Assembly: GCA_947179485.1 (NCBI GenBank)
Contig: OX359249.1
Span: 35,760,250-35,824,249, forward strand
Source of the DNA: Allacma fusca
Taxonomy: Eukaryota > Arthropoda > Collembola > Symphypleona > Sminthuridae
Length of the DNA stretch: 64,000 nucleotides
Direction of reading: 5' to 3'
Below, piece after piece: positions 1-10,334 of the stretch. The notes below the pieces were generated by a model. The model saw only the letters and a list, made by a program, of their open reading frames with translations, had not been told where the DNA came from and ran no database searches. A program made the position numbers and the translations under genes. Every line of letters begins with the position of its first letter. Position 1 is the first letter of the stretch.

Positions 1-348
1 TATGATGAAACTCCTTACGAAATTTTACCAAAATTTTGATTCCTGGTAAAGAGGCTCAAGTGGCACCATGAATCGAAATTCATTGGGTAGCAAAATCAAA
101 GTTCTACGAAAGCTTCAACTTTTTTCGAAATTTTATAAAATTTCGAAATTCAGGATAAGAGGACTTAATTAATATCACTAGTCCACGCTGATAAATGAAT
201 TTGCTGTTAGTTTCATAATTCGATCTCTTTCCGTTCAAAAGTTTTAAGTAATGAAATAAAAAAAAATGAAAATTTTACAAAAGCGCTTCGCCTTAAAAAT
301 AATTAATGTGTTTTTCCATGAAGTAATTATTATTATATTGAAACTTAC
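1..348 (-). other. Intron, partial
   Basis: AT-rich sequence downstream of the last exon in the window. It begins at the donor GTAAGT (plus-strand ACTTAC at 343-348). I see no coding segment, and the next DH exon must lie beyond the left edge. Confidence 0.7.
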
Positions 349-459
349 CGCGAGATAAGCTTTAAAGTGCTCGTTCTCTTGATATTTTTCCCTGCAGTAT
401 TGTTGGCATTTTGTCTGGTCTAAACAATATCTTGTGTAGGGTTGACATGTACTTCCAAA
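349..459 (-). CDS. PLEKHG5: RhoGEF exon: DH domain, middle part
   Basis: An exon of 111 nt (37 codons), phase 0 at both ends, bounded by acceptor ATAG and donor GTAAGT. It encodes a segment beginning FGSTCQPYTRYCLDQTKC and ending HFKAYLA. This aligns with the DH stretch of PLEKHG5 that follows GFKM and reads FGSLFKPYIRYC and then FRAYI. The 'KPY..YC' helix is typical of Dbl-homology domains. It follows directly on the exon at 652-852. The catalytic DH module continues off the left edge, so this is the last exon visible. Confidence 0.9.
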
Positions 460-651
460 CTATAAATGATTAAAAAACATTTTTGAAGTCCTTAAAAAAT
501 CGAATAACATCTCTCTGTACCACTTCGAACTAAACGAAAGAAGTCTATATTACAAACAATAACGAGGAAACAACCCGAAATCTTTATTTTGTGAAGTACG
601 CAAACACTCTTCAGAACCACTACAAACACCCAACAGTAACAAGTGACTTAC

Positions 652-852
652 GTTAAGAAAGCCATTTCGGAGTTCTTGAGGCTGAAAAGGTTGTTTTGAC
701 TCCCTAGCTTTTTGAACCATTGGAAGGATACAGTCCAGCCAAAGAGTTTTGTTTGCTTTGCAAATATCAGGAATGTTGCTAAACAGTTGATCTCGGTCGA
801 TCTCATTGAGAATATTTGCAGACTGCAAGTTGTACAAACACGCCAAGAAGAG
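652..852 (-). CDS. PLEKHG5: RhoGEF exon: DH domain, N-terminal helices
   Basis: An exon of 201 nt (67 codons), phase 0 to 0, from acceptor TTTCAG to donor GTAAGT. It starts LFLACLYNLQ and contains the hallmark DRDQLFSNIPDI, which matches PLEKHG5 'AERLFSNIPEI', and ends with the QELRNGFLN stretch. In DH domains this region contains the helix leading to the LFSNI contact with the GTPase. Retaining this motif suggests a catalytically competent GEF, though the remaining catalytic helices are outside the window. Reading through the donor into the intron gives a longer but false frame. Confidence 0.93.
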
Positions 853-1242
853 CTGAAAGATGCAAAATTATCAAGGAATTTAGTGAATTAATCCTTTTAA
901 TTTAAACATTGAGAGTAATGATGGGACGGAAAATACAAACTAGTTTTGACACGTTGGAACGATTTACAATAAAAAATTAAATGAATTTTTTATTTTAATT
1001 CAAATGGTTGATATTTTTATAGCTAAATCTTGGGATACAATAACAAATATAGAATTTTATGATGATATATACGCTACGGAATTTGAATTACACACAAAAT
1101 TATATAAACGTTTCATCTAAAAATTATATTTAACTGCTTCTCCGATGCTGCTGATTTGCATGTACGTAGAATTATGAACCTTTTGTACCCACACAAAGTA
1201 AAGCTTTCTATCAATCTGATTACTGTGTAAATTGAAACTTAC
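853..1242 (-). other. Intron, 390 bp
   Basis: A short intron between two DH-domain exons. It is AT-rich, with a donor GTAAGT and an acceptor TTTCAG. I see no gene, RNA or mobile element in it. Confidence 0.85.
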
Positions 1243-1394
1243 GTCAGTGATGACTTTGATAGTTTTGAGGTAGACAACTTCCGTTTCGACCAACTCCCAT
1301 ATAGCTGTTTGCTGCTGTCGAGTTCTTTCACTCATTTCGGACGTAAGACTTTCGCCCAAAATTGCTTGCCAATCGTCTTCTGGACAGTGACTCA
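1243..1394 (-). CDS. PLEKHG5: RhoGEF exon: start of DH domain
   Basis: An exon of 152 nt, start phase 2 nt and end phase 0, acceptor ATCAG and donor GTAAGT. It encodes SHCPEDDWQAIL, then SERTRQQQTAIWELVETE, and ends KTIKVITD. The QQxAIWELxxTExxYxxxxxVI pattern is the first helix of the PLEKHG5 DH domain, where vertebrates have [22 protein letters not shown]. DH helix 1 contains the conserved Glu (here in VETE) that contacts the GTPase switch region. The acidic DDW preceding it matches the vertebrate DSW segment. Confidence 0.94.
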
Positions 1395-1535
1395 CTGATC
1401 GCGATACAAAAATATATCAAACCAAGAAAAGATTGTACAAAACATAAAAACCTTTACGTGTTTGTTTGTTACAGTGTGTTTTAAAAGCCCATGAACCACT
1501 TGCAGTTTGTACATAGAATAATTATATGAGCTTAC

Positions 1536-1638
1536 GTTTCAATTCATCGTCGTCACAAGTAATTATATTTGGCTTCGGAATTCCATTCTTCCCGTACGAA
1601 TTGAGTTGCTCAACCAGCAGGTCCATCTTAGAATTGTC
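1536..1638 (-). CDS. PLEKHG5: RhoGEF exon: acidic linker before DH
   Basis: An exon of 103 nt (34 codons plus 1 nt), entering in phase 0, acceptor TTTAG and donor GTAAGC. It encodes DNSKMDLLVEQLNSYG, then a proline-containing stretch and CDDDELK. It corresponds to the conserved PLEKHG5 segment DKMEQLEGKLHTYSLFGLP, followed by an acidic run before DH. Its single-nucleotide overhang joins the two-nucleotide start of the next exon at 1243-1394 to form a Leu codon. Confidence 0.88.
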
Positions 1639-2960
1639 CTAAAATGAAAATATTACTTTTATATTAGGAAATCCACAAAACAGAAACTCACGTGTCTCTA
1701 CATCTATCTATAATAACTGTAAGTATACAGTACTTGATCCGATCCTTCCCTAATTTAGCGACTAAACCCTGGATCGCCCAGTTGAATTTTAAAATAAATT
1801 TTGCTACTGTGACTTTAATGAAACGTAAGAAAGAAGAAAGATTTAAACAATCTTTGAAATCTTAATGAACTCAAAGTTATTCATATTCGCCAAGAAATTG
1901 CTCACTCCAAAAAAGGTGGATCTGTCCAGCTTAAATATGCCATGAAAGGGGGCTTTGCTAAAGGTTACAAGCTTATGTAGGCACTCCTGCGTTATAGACT
2001 TCGTGAGTATGGATTTTTTCGATATATTTCTTTTCAATCTATGTTTCATCTTCGGTTTTTTGACAAACTCCCTAATTAAGTCTTTTCTGGGTTGTTTGTT
2101 TAAGTTCACCGGTGCCATTTCGGTACATATACCGTTTATACTATTTTGTGTCCGTGACCAGAAAAATGTATATAAATAAAGCAAACTTTTACTATCAAAG
2201 CTTCTCGATGCATGGAAGGAAAACAATTTCAAACTTTGGGTAGTAATTTACCCAGTTTTAGTTTCTCACAACTAACTGACACACACCTGCATACAGATAA
2301 GTCGCAACGCAAAAAGATCTCTACATAAACCTAATTTATTATAATGATTCCGCCAATAATTTGTTCAGGTTGTCAGAGGTTCCAAATTTCTTGTAAATTA
2401 AACGTATTAGGACTTTATTTATTAAAAATTCCAGATTGGCAATCGTATTTGCTGAAACCTGATAACAAACAACCATCACCATGATGACATCCCCTACATA
2501 ACGTTCTCAAAAGCCATACACACGAAGCAATATAACAGTCTTTGGTCCTTCACATTCAAAACAATCCCGTTTTCAATTTAGTAGGACGAGCCGTAGAAAC
2601 TTTATATTTGAAAACCCTGACTGCGCTGTTACCATAGCCTCATATTCATTTCAAAGGCAGAAACAATTTTGAGAAAAATTGAACTTATCCATAGTTTTGT
2701 CATGAATTCTGAATGATATGTTTAAATAAAGTAAGAACGCCAGTGTACGTTTTGAGCTCCTAATGTACTTACATACATAGATAAGGCTCCATTGCAGGAA
2801 GTAAAAAAGTTATGGTTGTTAGAGCAGGTGGCGCTTGAAAGTCGTACACATGATACGAAGTTTCCGAACTTATATTTAATAATTATATACAGCTCTCTCT
2901 CTCTTTCTCTCTGTTCTCTTCTGCAGAAGTCATGCAAATATAAATTCAAACCTGTGTTAC
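1639..2960 (-). other. Intron, 1.3 kb
   Basis: AT-rich intron with a TC-rich run near 2893-2912. It contains one unrecognised open frame (1843-2232, minus), listed separately. I see no mobile-element termini. Confidence 0.75.
1843..2232 (-). CDS. Unrecognised open frame inside intron
   Basis: I do not recognise this frame. It is open for about 130 codons. A Met in good context (GAAATGG) near 2119 would give a basic, Lys-rich protein of about 92 residues beginning MAPVNLNKQ and containing KKPKMKHRLKRN. The opposite strand is also open for 74 codons here, so part of the openness may be chance composition. It lies on the same strand as the host gene between the linker exons. It could be a decayed retrocopy, a mobile-element scrap or noise. 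I see no promoter, convincing splice sites or poly(A) signal that would settle it. Confidence 0.2.
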   Translation of the reverse strand: MKLFSFHASRSFDSKSLLYLYTFFWSRTQNSINGICTEMAPVNLNKQPRKDLIREFVKKPKMKHRLKRNISKKSILTKSITQECLHKLVTFSKAPFHGIFKLDRSTFFGVSNFLANMNNFEFIKISKIV

Positions 2961-3221
2961 CTTCGAATTGGAGAAAAGACCACTCCATCGATTGGATTGC
3001 TTCGTATTTTTAACTTTGAGTGAACCTTCGTGAGAAATAAGTCCCGCAGACTGGTGTTGCGACCCACTTTGCCAGCCATGGGGTGCACCAAGAGTTCCAC
3101 TAGTTCCAATCGAGAGGGACGAATAACTGTCAAAAGTAGTTTTAGCTTGCGGTCCCGTGACTCCAGTGCCGGAATAACTAGCATCTTCAGTGGACACGCT
3201 AAAGAATTTATGTTTTCCCCG
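2961..3221 (-). CDS. PLEKHG5: RhoGEF exon: Ser-rich linker with RWSGLF motif
   Basis: An exon of 261 nt (87 codons), phase 0 to 0, acceptor TTCCAG and donor GTAACA. It encodes RGKHKFFSVSTED, then a Ser/Thr/Gly-rich region, and ends SNRWSGLFSNSK. Vertebrate PLEKHG5 has a Ser/Gly-rich linker at the same place, ending ASRFSGFF. The linker is probably flexible and may be phosphorylated (inference). It follows the Ras-binding-like domain and precedes the acidic pre-DH segment. Confidence 0.88.
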
Positions 3222-3424
3222 CTGGAAAACATTCAAATAAGCAACTTTAGGAAAGTGTATGTACTCACACATTACATTTACTGACGATAATACTACGTAC
3301 TGCTTCACTTCTAGAAGACACAACTTTCTTCCGCCTAAAAGTACATAATCCAAACCTATGAGTTCCCTGTAAAGATAAATAAATCCTAACCTAAAGAAAA
3401 CGTTTTAGAAGGAAAAGAACTCAC

Positions 3425-3489
3425 CTGTGAGGATTTTCTTGATGGTTGTTTGAATGATCTTGAGTGGAATTTTGGGTCGGTATCTTTGG
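3425..3489 (-). CDS. PLEKHG5: RhoGEF exon: end of RBD-like domain and basic linker
   Basis: A small exon of 65 nt (2 nt plus 21 codons), acceptor TTTCAG and donor GTGAGT. Its first two bases complete an Ala codon with the previous exon, giving the join ...LIVRA. It then encodes KDTDPKFHSRSFKQPSRKSSQ, a basic linker. Reading phases on both sides are exact. This exon is too short to stand out as an open frame and is supported by the splice chain. Confidence 0.85.
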
Positions 3490-3590
3490 CTGAAATTCAA
3501 ATAATTAGCATAAAATTCAATTAAAAATATTCAAGGTATAATAATCTGAGTAAGGGAATTGTTTTTTCTGAGACAAGCTAAGAATTAGTT

Positions 3591-3598
3591 GAAATAGC
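3591..3598. repeat. Left 8-bp target site duplication of hAT-like element
   Basis: The sequence GAAATAGC directly precedes the element and is repeated exactly at 4390-4397. Eight-base duplications are characteristic of hAT transposition. Confidence 0.85.
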
Positions 3599-4389
3599 CA
3601 GGGCTGGTCATTTGAAAATGCCAAGGTAATTTGGGCATTTATTGCAGCGAATATTTTAGAAATCTGTGAAATTTTGGACAATATCATTCCTTGCAGGCAA
3701 TACTTGGATTGCAGTCCCTTCGATTATTATTGATAATTTGGATGTTAATAGTAGAAGCATCTGCGCTTGGCTTTCAAAGCTCTCATGGGTCAGCATTTTA
3801 ATTTAATATCACCTTTGTTGGTCAAAAATTGTCGTCCCAGACACCATAAATGTGAGACAAAGTTTCTTAATTTTTGTCATAATAGTTTCTAAACAAAGTT
3901 TTCAAATATATTGTTTCTAGAAAATTCTATTTCTGTTTTGAAGGTAATGCCCAAAATTCTCAACCTCGGGACCTACGAAATAGCTCCCTGAAAAATCTCT
4001 TAAAATTTTCTATGGACTTGCATTACAAGAGTTTTGAATAAAATGTTTAGCCATGAACAAAAATGTGGGCTGAGTTTTACTTTCCCGGTCACAAAACTAC
4101 CTACCACCCATAAAGAAACAATAGAATACATATGTTGGAATTCATTCCAATTGGTTATCCTTAAACCATACAAGGATGGTTCAATAGCCAATTCATGAAT
4201 GCAAAAAAAAAAAAAAAACACGAATGGTCTTAAATGATTTTTGAATCAATTTAGAATAGGATAGCCTTATTTCGCTAGGGAAAATGACCAAAATGCCGGG
4301 AATTTTTAATGGTGGGCAAAAAACAGCAAATTGGGCATTTTGAACTGGACAGGCAAATATCCTAGGACATTTTCAACTGGCCAACCCTG
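3599..4389. mobile_element. Non-autonomous hAT-like DNA transposon, 791 bp
   Basis: The left end reads CAGGGCTGGTCATTTG and the right end, on the opposite strand, reads CAGGGTTGGCCAGTTG. These inverted repeats extend about 24 bp (through GAAAATG) with only a few mismatches. CAGGG(C/T)TGG is the usual hAT terminal motif. The element is flanked by perfect 8-bp duplications (3591-3598 and 4390-4397). Subterminal GGGCATT-type motifs occur near 3636 and 4336. It has no transposase frame, so it is a MITE or internally deleted element mobilised by a transposase elsewhere. A 16-base A run lies near 4203-4218. It sits in a host intron with no exon disturbed. Confidence 0.85.
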
Positions 4390-4397
4390 GAAATAGC
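4390..4397. repeat. Right 8-bp target site duplication of hAT-like element
   Basis: Exact copy of GAAATAGC found at 3591-3598. It directly follows the CCAACCCTG terminus of the element. Confidence 0.85.
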
Positions 4398-6979
4398 AAA
4401 CACACACGGAGCGAAAGGGGTACTTAAAATTGATAAAAAAAACTTCAAAATGAATACTCGTATTAAATGAGTTATATATGGGAATCCCTATAACTACTGC
4501 GAAGAGTTAAACTACAACTTCACAGTAACAACAACAAATCGACATGCCTCCATAAAACACCAGTGACTGTGCCAGCGGTGATGATGCCGAATAAACGATT
4601 ATTTTTAAATTTCCGTTAACTGGTTCCAATGGAAATTGCTGACGGTTCATTTTAAGCCCTAAATGTCTGTACGTTATGTTGTGAGTTATGTAACTTTTTT
4701 TAAATCTTCACGCAAACGTGATCAAATGGACAGAGATGTCTAAAATAATAATTTCTAGAAGTGCGTGTCTAAATACTTACTATCATTTAATAGTTCAATG
4801 AGTGAATTCTTCAAAATCCGGTGAAATAAACGATACACTTATAGTCCGTCAAGTAGCACTAACAATACAAGAGGAGTCATTCCTTTCCAGAGAATTCTTT
4901 GAACTGCTTCTTTTGTGCCTCCACTTTCCCTGCCAGGAAAGTTTCCTGAGTAAAATTTTACGATTTGGTAACTACTCTAAGTTATCCCTATCACTATTAC
5001 TGTATACTATATGAAAACGTTAAGGCCAAAAATGCAGAATTAAGAAGCAAAAGATTTATACAAGTAAGGAACTTGAATCCAGCTCGCACGCTTAATGTTG
5101 ACTTTACTCCAGTCATTACTATGTTTCATTATAATAGAATGAAAAAGAACCGGGGAGAAGGAGCTTTAAAGGAAGGACCTTCAGACGGTATTGAAACTGA
5201 GTATGGAGCCAACGTCCAAGTACGGCATAAGAATTCATGGGGCTAGTAAAACAGCACAACATTCACGACCGCTTTCCTTTCATTAGTAGTTACCTCCAAA
5301 CACTTTCATTCCATTCGTGCAATAGTATTTTACTTTAATAACCATGGGAAATCTTGTCACGCTTGAAATGAGAACAATGTAAACGCAGCAGATGCAAAAG
5401 TCGCAACTCTACAGATTAATTCCCAGTTCATTTCTTACTTATTAATATTTTGAAGGGGCCTAGACTAGGATAGAGATTCAATATCACATTACAACATAAG
5501 AACTTGCGTTCGGACAAATTTCTAAATATAATGTGTAATAATTACATAGATATTTACTTAAGCAAAATCTTCTGCCCTGAAAATTTTTCTCAAGGGTACA
5601 CAGGACAAAACTAAATAAATACGATATTTCTTTATAGTCATACACTCATTACAACTTAGACCTGCGAAGTGCATGCAATAATTATTATCTATACCTACCA
5701 ATTAATTAGAATGATCTCTCGCAATCAAAATGTTCTGAATGAAAAAGTATATCCTATGACGGAATTCAGTTACCCAAGAATTTGGGTTAGGATCCGTACG
5801 CAAACAAGTCATGTTGTTCCGAAATAGGCATGGATATTTGAGCACGGATTCTATTTCCGGGAAAAACTGGATTTTTATGCAAATAATCAAATCAGGGATT
5901 AATCGTGGCAGAAATTTCCAGAGCTTCGTGAAGATATTTACATCTATTCAAAAGGAGTATACGGTATAAGTTAAGTTTATACTTATGCAATTATATTTAT
6001 ACCTATATAGATACATATATGCACACCAGGAGAGATATACTCAGTTTGCACTGTACGAAAGTAAAGTGAAAGTTTCTCCAAATTTGTAACGAATTAACAA
6101 ACTATTGGAACTGATAGTATGCTAGCTAAGGCATATGCTATTATTGCATACCTTTGTTAGATTCACCAGATCGAGAGACAGAATTAATTTACTTATCTAG
6201 ATAGATACTGCAACCATAGCATCTGTCTGGAATCGACTCACTACAGATGCCTTCTATAGCAACAATTCTATTAGAATTCTTTGAGGCAAGTAAAGGGAAT
6301 CCATTGAAGCATTCTGCATATTCGATTTCCATCGATACTCCTTCCATCCTATTTTTTTTTGTACCTCCAATACGAAGTCATTCAGACACAAAGCAAGAAA
6401 TACAATCACGTCTACTGTAGAACCGTTTACAAATTATTTTACGAACGTATAAATGGCACATATAACCTTATTAATGTGAGTACTCAACCGCACAGACACT
6501 TCCACAATCCAATAGATCTGCCTTGAATTGACAGCACGAGAACCTTCTCAGGGAAGGTTATATGATCGTTATTATTTAGCAAGTATAGACAGATATAGAT
6601 CCGTGCAATAGAAAACGGAAACCAAATCACCAAGGTTATCGAAAATACTACTTCACCAGACCCCAGGTCATTTCAAATACAATCCAAAGATAGGATATCT
6701 ACCTACACAAAGGTACATATATAAGTAATACAAAGAGACCACAGTACTCGCTCCGCACCCGCACACGATAAAAACGCATTAAACCGAACAAAAAAAATAA
6801 AAGAAAGATGCTGTCGATGTTACTGGCTCAGTTGGGCACTTCATCTAGTCATACGTTCTGAGAAATGACTACGGAAAATTATAGACGCAGAGACTCAAGC
6901 GTAAAGGAAAACGTCGATAGGAACCGATGGCTCTGCAGAGTTGCTACTTCCTTGCTGTGAGTAGTGAGACGGATAGAGT

Positions 6980-6999
6980 GAGAGAGAGAGAGAGAGAGA
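6980..6999. repeat. (AG)n microsatellite
   Basis: About ten AG units followed by an A run. It explains the apparent Arg-Glu repeats in short frames nearby. Confidence 0.9.
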
Positions 7000-7724
7000 A
7001 AAAAAGGTCCGAATACATAGATGAACTAAGAGAACACGAAACGGGTACAGAAAGAAAGCGACAATTTCATCCTTCCAGATCTGGTCACAGATATTTCTAC
7101 ATCCTAGCAATAAATTCTAATTCTCAGAGAGAAAACAGAATCAGAACGGTTGGTCAACCAGACTGAATGAGGAAAACGATTGAAAGACAGAGAATCCTGA
7201 ATACATATATCTAATTATATACTGCCGGAATACACATCCCCGGGATCTATTATATATTGTACTCCAAAATATAAACGCACAACTAGGTTGGAACCAAAAA
7301 CTCCAAATTTGTCCAAATTATAGTAGAAATTAGTAAGTAAAAAGTAAGTATAACTAAAATACGAATTTCCAAAATTTCTTAGTAATAATTGATGATTTCA
7401 CTTGTGTCAGAATGGTACAAGAAAACATTCCTTAATTAAAATTTCAAAGGTTCCATCAGTTAAACGCATAAAATGAAAAAGAACAATATCCTCCACATCA
7501 ACTACACATAATAACGTCATTAAAAAAGTTTTACGTTCAATTCTCTCTCAAACTATCTCGTCACAATACAGACTCAGGAACTCGGGGAATACATTATTAT
7601 TACTGACAAAATGCAAAGGGAAGAAGTTATTCAAGCATTTTGTGGGGAAACAAAAGGGAAGTAGTAATAGCAATGGGCGAACTCAGAAACAGTAAACTAT
7701 TGAAGAGAAGAATCGTAAAATTAC

Positions 7725-7867
7725 CTCGAACTATTAGATTCTTGCCAGCCACAAAGTAAGTATCGGTGTGAGCAGCTGCTGGCAACGGTGTTTGTGAAGA
7801 GTCCACATAAACATTCACACTGGCCAAGTCAATATTTTTCTTATCACACAACGGCCGCAACGCTTCA
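7725..7867 (-). CDS. PLEKHG5: RhoGEF exon: Ras-binding-like domain
   Basis: An exon of 143 nt (1 nt, 47 codons, 1 nt), acceptor TTGCAG and donor GTAATT. It encodes EALRPLCDKKNIDLASVNVY, then VDSSQTPLP and a segment ending GKNLIVR. PLEKHG5 has the matching pattern GEVLLPVFERKGI...VDIYLDQSNTPL...GGHYLRVKA, annotated as a Ras-binding-like ubiquitin-fold domain. This is the core of that fold, and it may mediate small-GTPase binding or autoregulation; fly GEFmeso binds Ral (family knowledge). The terminal overhangs join both neighbours in frame. Confidence 0.92.
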
Positions 7868-8486
7868 CTGCAAGACAAAACAAAAAAGTCATGTACAGGG
7901 TAATTATTATTATTGCACACTAAAAAAACGTATCACTTCCCATAGAACCCCGCTTCAGAGGTTTTCAATTCTCAAACCTACATCCGAGTCAACTCCCCCC
8001 CCACCCGAAGTATAAATTTTAAATTGTATTAAGCAACCCACGCGTGAGTCAAAGGTTGTTGTTACCGAATGTCAGACCTAGTCCAAATTTCCAATTATCG
8101 TTTTCTGAATGAATCAGGTTAAAACAACAATTTAAAGACACACATCTCCAAATTTGACATTTAGAAGAGGAATTCTGGAACTTACACAAATGTAGTAATC
8201 ACAAGATTACTAATCATCATTTCTATCATACCAAGTAGATACAGATATATTAAAAAGTGAATGGACATGGCTTATGATCAATTCTACAAAATAATAACAA
8301 AGGGAAATTGCAACGAATGTTAAATTGAATAAACTTGCATTCCAAAATATTAATGATTATTACAAAGACTTACTTATGAAACTACTTGAAAATATAACGA
8401 ATAATTAGCTACAACAAATTAACACAGAAAACTTCACGATTATAAATTCATGCATTCATTTTCTTAAGGAATCAACTGTTCAAATT

Positions 8487-8553
8487 TCCAGTATCGATTG
8501 TCTACGTTGCGACTCACGACACGTTCCAGTTGCTCTACCATCTAAATGCGAGC
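8487..8553 (-). ncRNA. Degenerate tRNA-like segment (possible tRNA pseudogene or SINE head)
   Basis: Read on the minus strand, the segment has TTAGATGGTAGAGCAACTGG, close to the D-arm and A-box region of many tRNAs, where TTAGCTCAGTGGTAGAGCA is usual. The D stem looks shortened by about five bases. It is followed by a GTCGTGAGTC stretch like the variable-loop and T-stem start. No good B box or complete acceptor stem follows. It is therefore not a functional tRNA, and could be a pseudogene, a SINE 5' head or chance. Confidence 0.25.
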
Positions 8554-8914
8554 AATAGTTGATGATGAAGAGGGCAATGATTCGAAATAAACTTAATGAT
8601 ATAGGCTGTAGTTAGAGTTGGAGGGAGAGAAAGCAATATGTAGAGATGCCTACGCTTTTCTCCCCATGCCCTTGTCAACAAGACTAAGATTAATTTCCGC
8701 AAACAACCTGAGAAAACACGACAAAAAACAGCCACAGAAAGAAATTTCCCGCACACTGTGTACTCAGAAAGGGATACGTATTTAACGGAAACCTATTCTA
8801 ATAACATTGTACGAGCAAAAAAATTTGGTAAAAAGGATTCTCCGAAGGTAAAATCTACACAATGACCTAGATTTCATTGGGGGGAAATTGTCGAATATCA
8901 TTAATTATACTATA

Positions 8915-9103
8915 TTTACATACATACATAATTATAATACAAATGTAATATAAACATCTTCAACATTTACATACATACATACACACATACATACATAATT
9001 ATAATACAAATATAATAAAAATATCTTCAACATTTACATACATATATAATTATAATACACATATCTACATAGAATAATATACAGATAATATCTTCAACAT
9101 TTA
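8915..9103. repeat. Minisatellite, three units of about 50-70 bp
   Basis: Three tandem copies share the order TTTACATACATA, then AATTATAATACA, then ATCTTCAACA. Units differ in length through CATA expansion and small substitutions. Confidence 0.85.
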
Positions 9104-10316
9104 AAAAACTTTTCCTAATATCATCCCGTTAGTTGTAAGTTAAGGTAATTTTACTGTGTAACAAATTCCAGACATGTACTAAAATATGTTACTGCTGAGG
9201 ATCCACTCTAATTTCTAAGAGAAGAATTAAATTCATTGAAATAAATCCTCCCCTTAAAGCTTCTTCAATTATGCGGCAGTCATGTAAGTAAACCATTTTC
9301 CAAGGAGCGTTGAAATGACGAAGAAAACACTCAAGAGCATGTCGAGTACGGTTAAATAATCCAGACCCAAGTGGTTTCTACCTAAGTAAGCCCAACTTGA
9401 GTACTAACTTCCGATATAATTCTTCTCTCAAACTTGTGCTTGTACAGCAACGGCCCACAATTTCCCTTACAACTACCCAGCACGAGAAAAACAAGTTTGA
9501 GAAAAAAGTGAAGGAAGCCAGGGAGAAAGTGTCTATGTATTTTGGTAAAAGACAGACGAGTTTAATCTTCTAAATCCCCACACATATCTACTACACTCCT
9601 CTTTTTCCCTGGGACAAGCTCAAGAAACGACTCGTACATCAAATACTTAACCTAACAAAAATTTATGGCTCACTCTGGAAATACCCGGGGAAGTACGTAC
9701 AAAAGAAGAAGACAATCGAAATCTAACACAGGTATTGGGAGAACAACCACAGTTGTGCTCAGTTTTCTAATTGTAAGTATTCCAAAGTCTCCTGTACTTC
9801 ATCCGTAACTTGCTATAATAATAATGAAATGAAAACATAAGTGAAGTAAGCAACCCTAATTGACTGATGCTAATTCTCGACTTCACTCTATACTTATGTA
9901 CATACATACATGCAATAGATAATTTATAGATAGATATTTGCACATTCGAAGTTGGAGCCCTGGGATCGATCAGAGGAGCAAATTCTGCCTCTCAACAAGA
10001 GTATCGAAAACAAAGCCTAGTTGTTTGCTCACCTTCCTATTCCATAATATTTCACCTTCGAAATTCCATCTCTGTTTAACGGCTATGCTTCAGAGAATAG
10101 CACGTACAGAACAGATGCAACTGAGCAGAAATACATATATACATAGTTGCACCTTCCGTTCTTTGATCCCTTAAGAATTGCTCCTGTCACAAGAAAATAC
10201 CTGCAAATATTTACTATGGAAATGAAGATGCTCCAACGATATTAAACCTCGACACAGCACCGTCCCACCTTTGCTTTGCTTTATGTAAAGCAAACGCTTT
10301 TCTTCTCCAAAATAGC

Positions 10317-10334
10317 CCTCTCTCTCTCTCTCTC
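10317..10334. repeat. (CT)n microsatellite
   Basis: About nine CT units, followed by a short C run. Confidence 0.85.

Larger units (their letters stand above)
3490..7724 (-). other. Intron, 4.2 kb
   Basis: Contains the hAT-like element at 3599-4389, an AG repeat at about 6980-6999 and scattered TA/CATA-rich tracts. A plus-strand frame at 4965-5246 (about 93 codons) is open, but I recognise nothing in it. Confidence 0.8.

Noticed and set aside
8915-9103. CRISPR-like array of repeats
   Set aside because: Repeats are variable-length AT-rich minisatellite units without unique spacers, in a eukaryotic intron.
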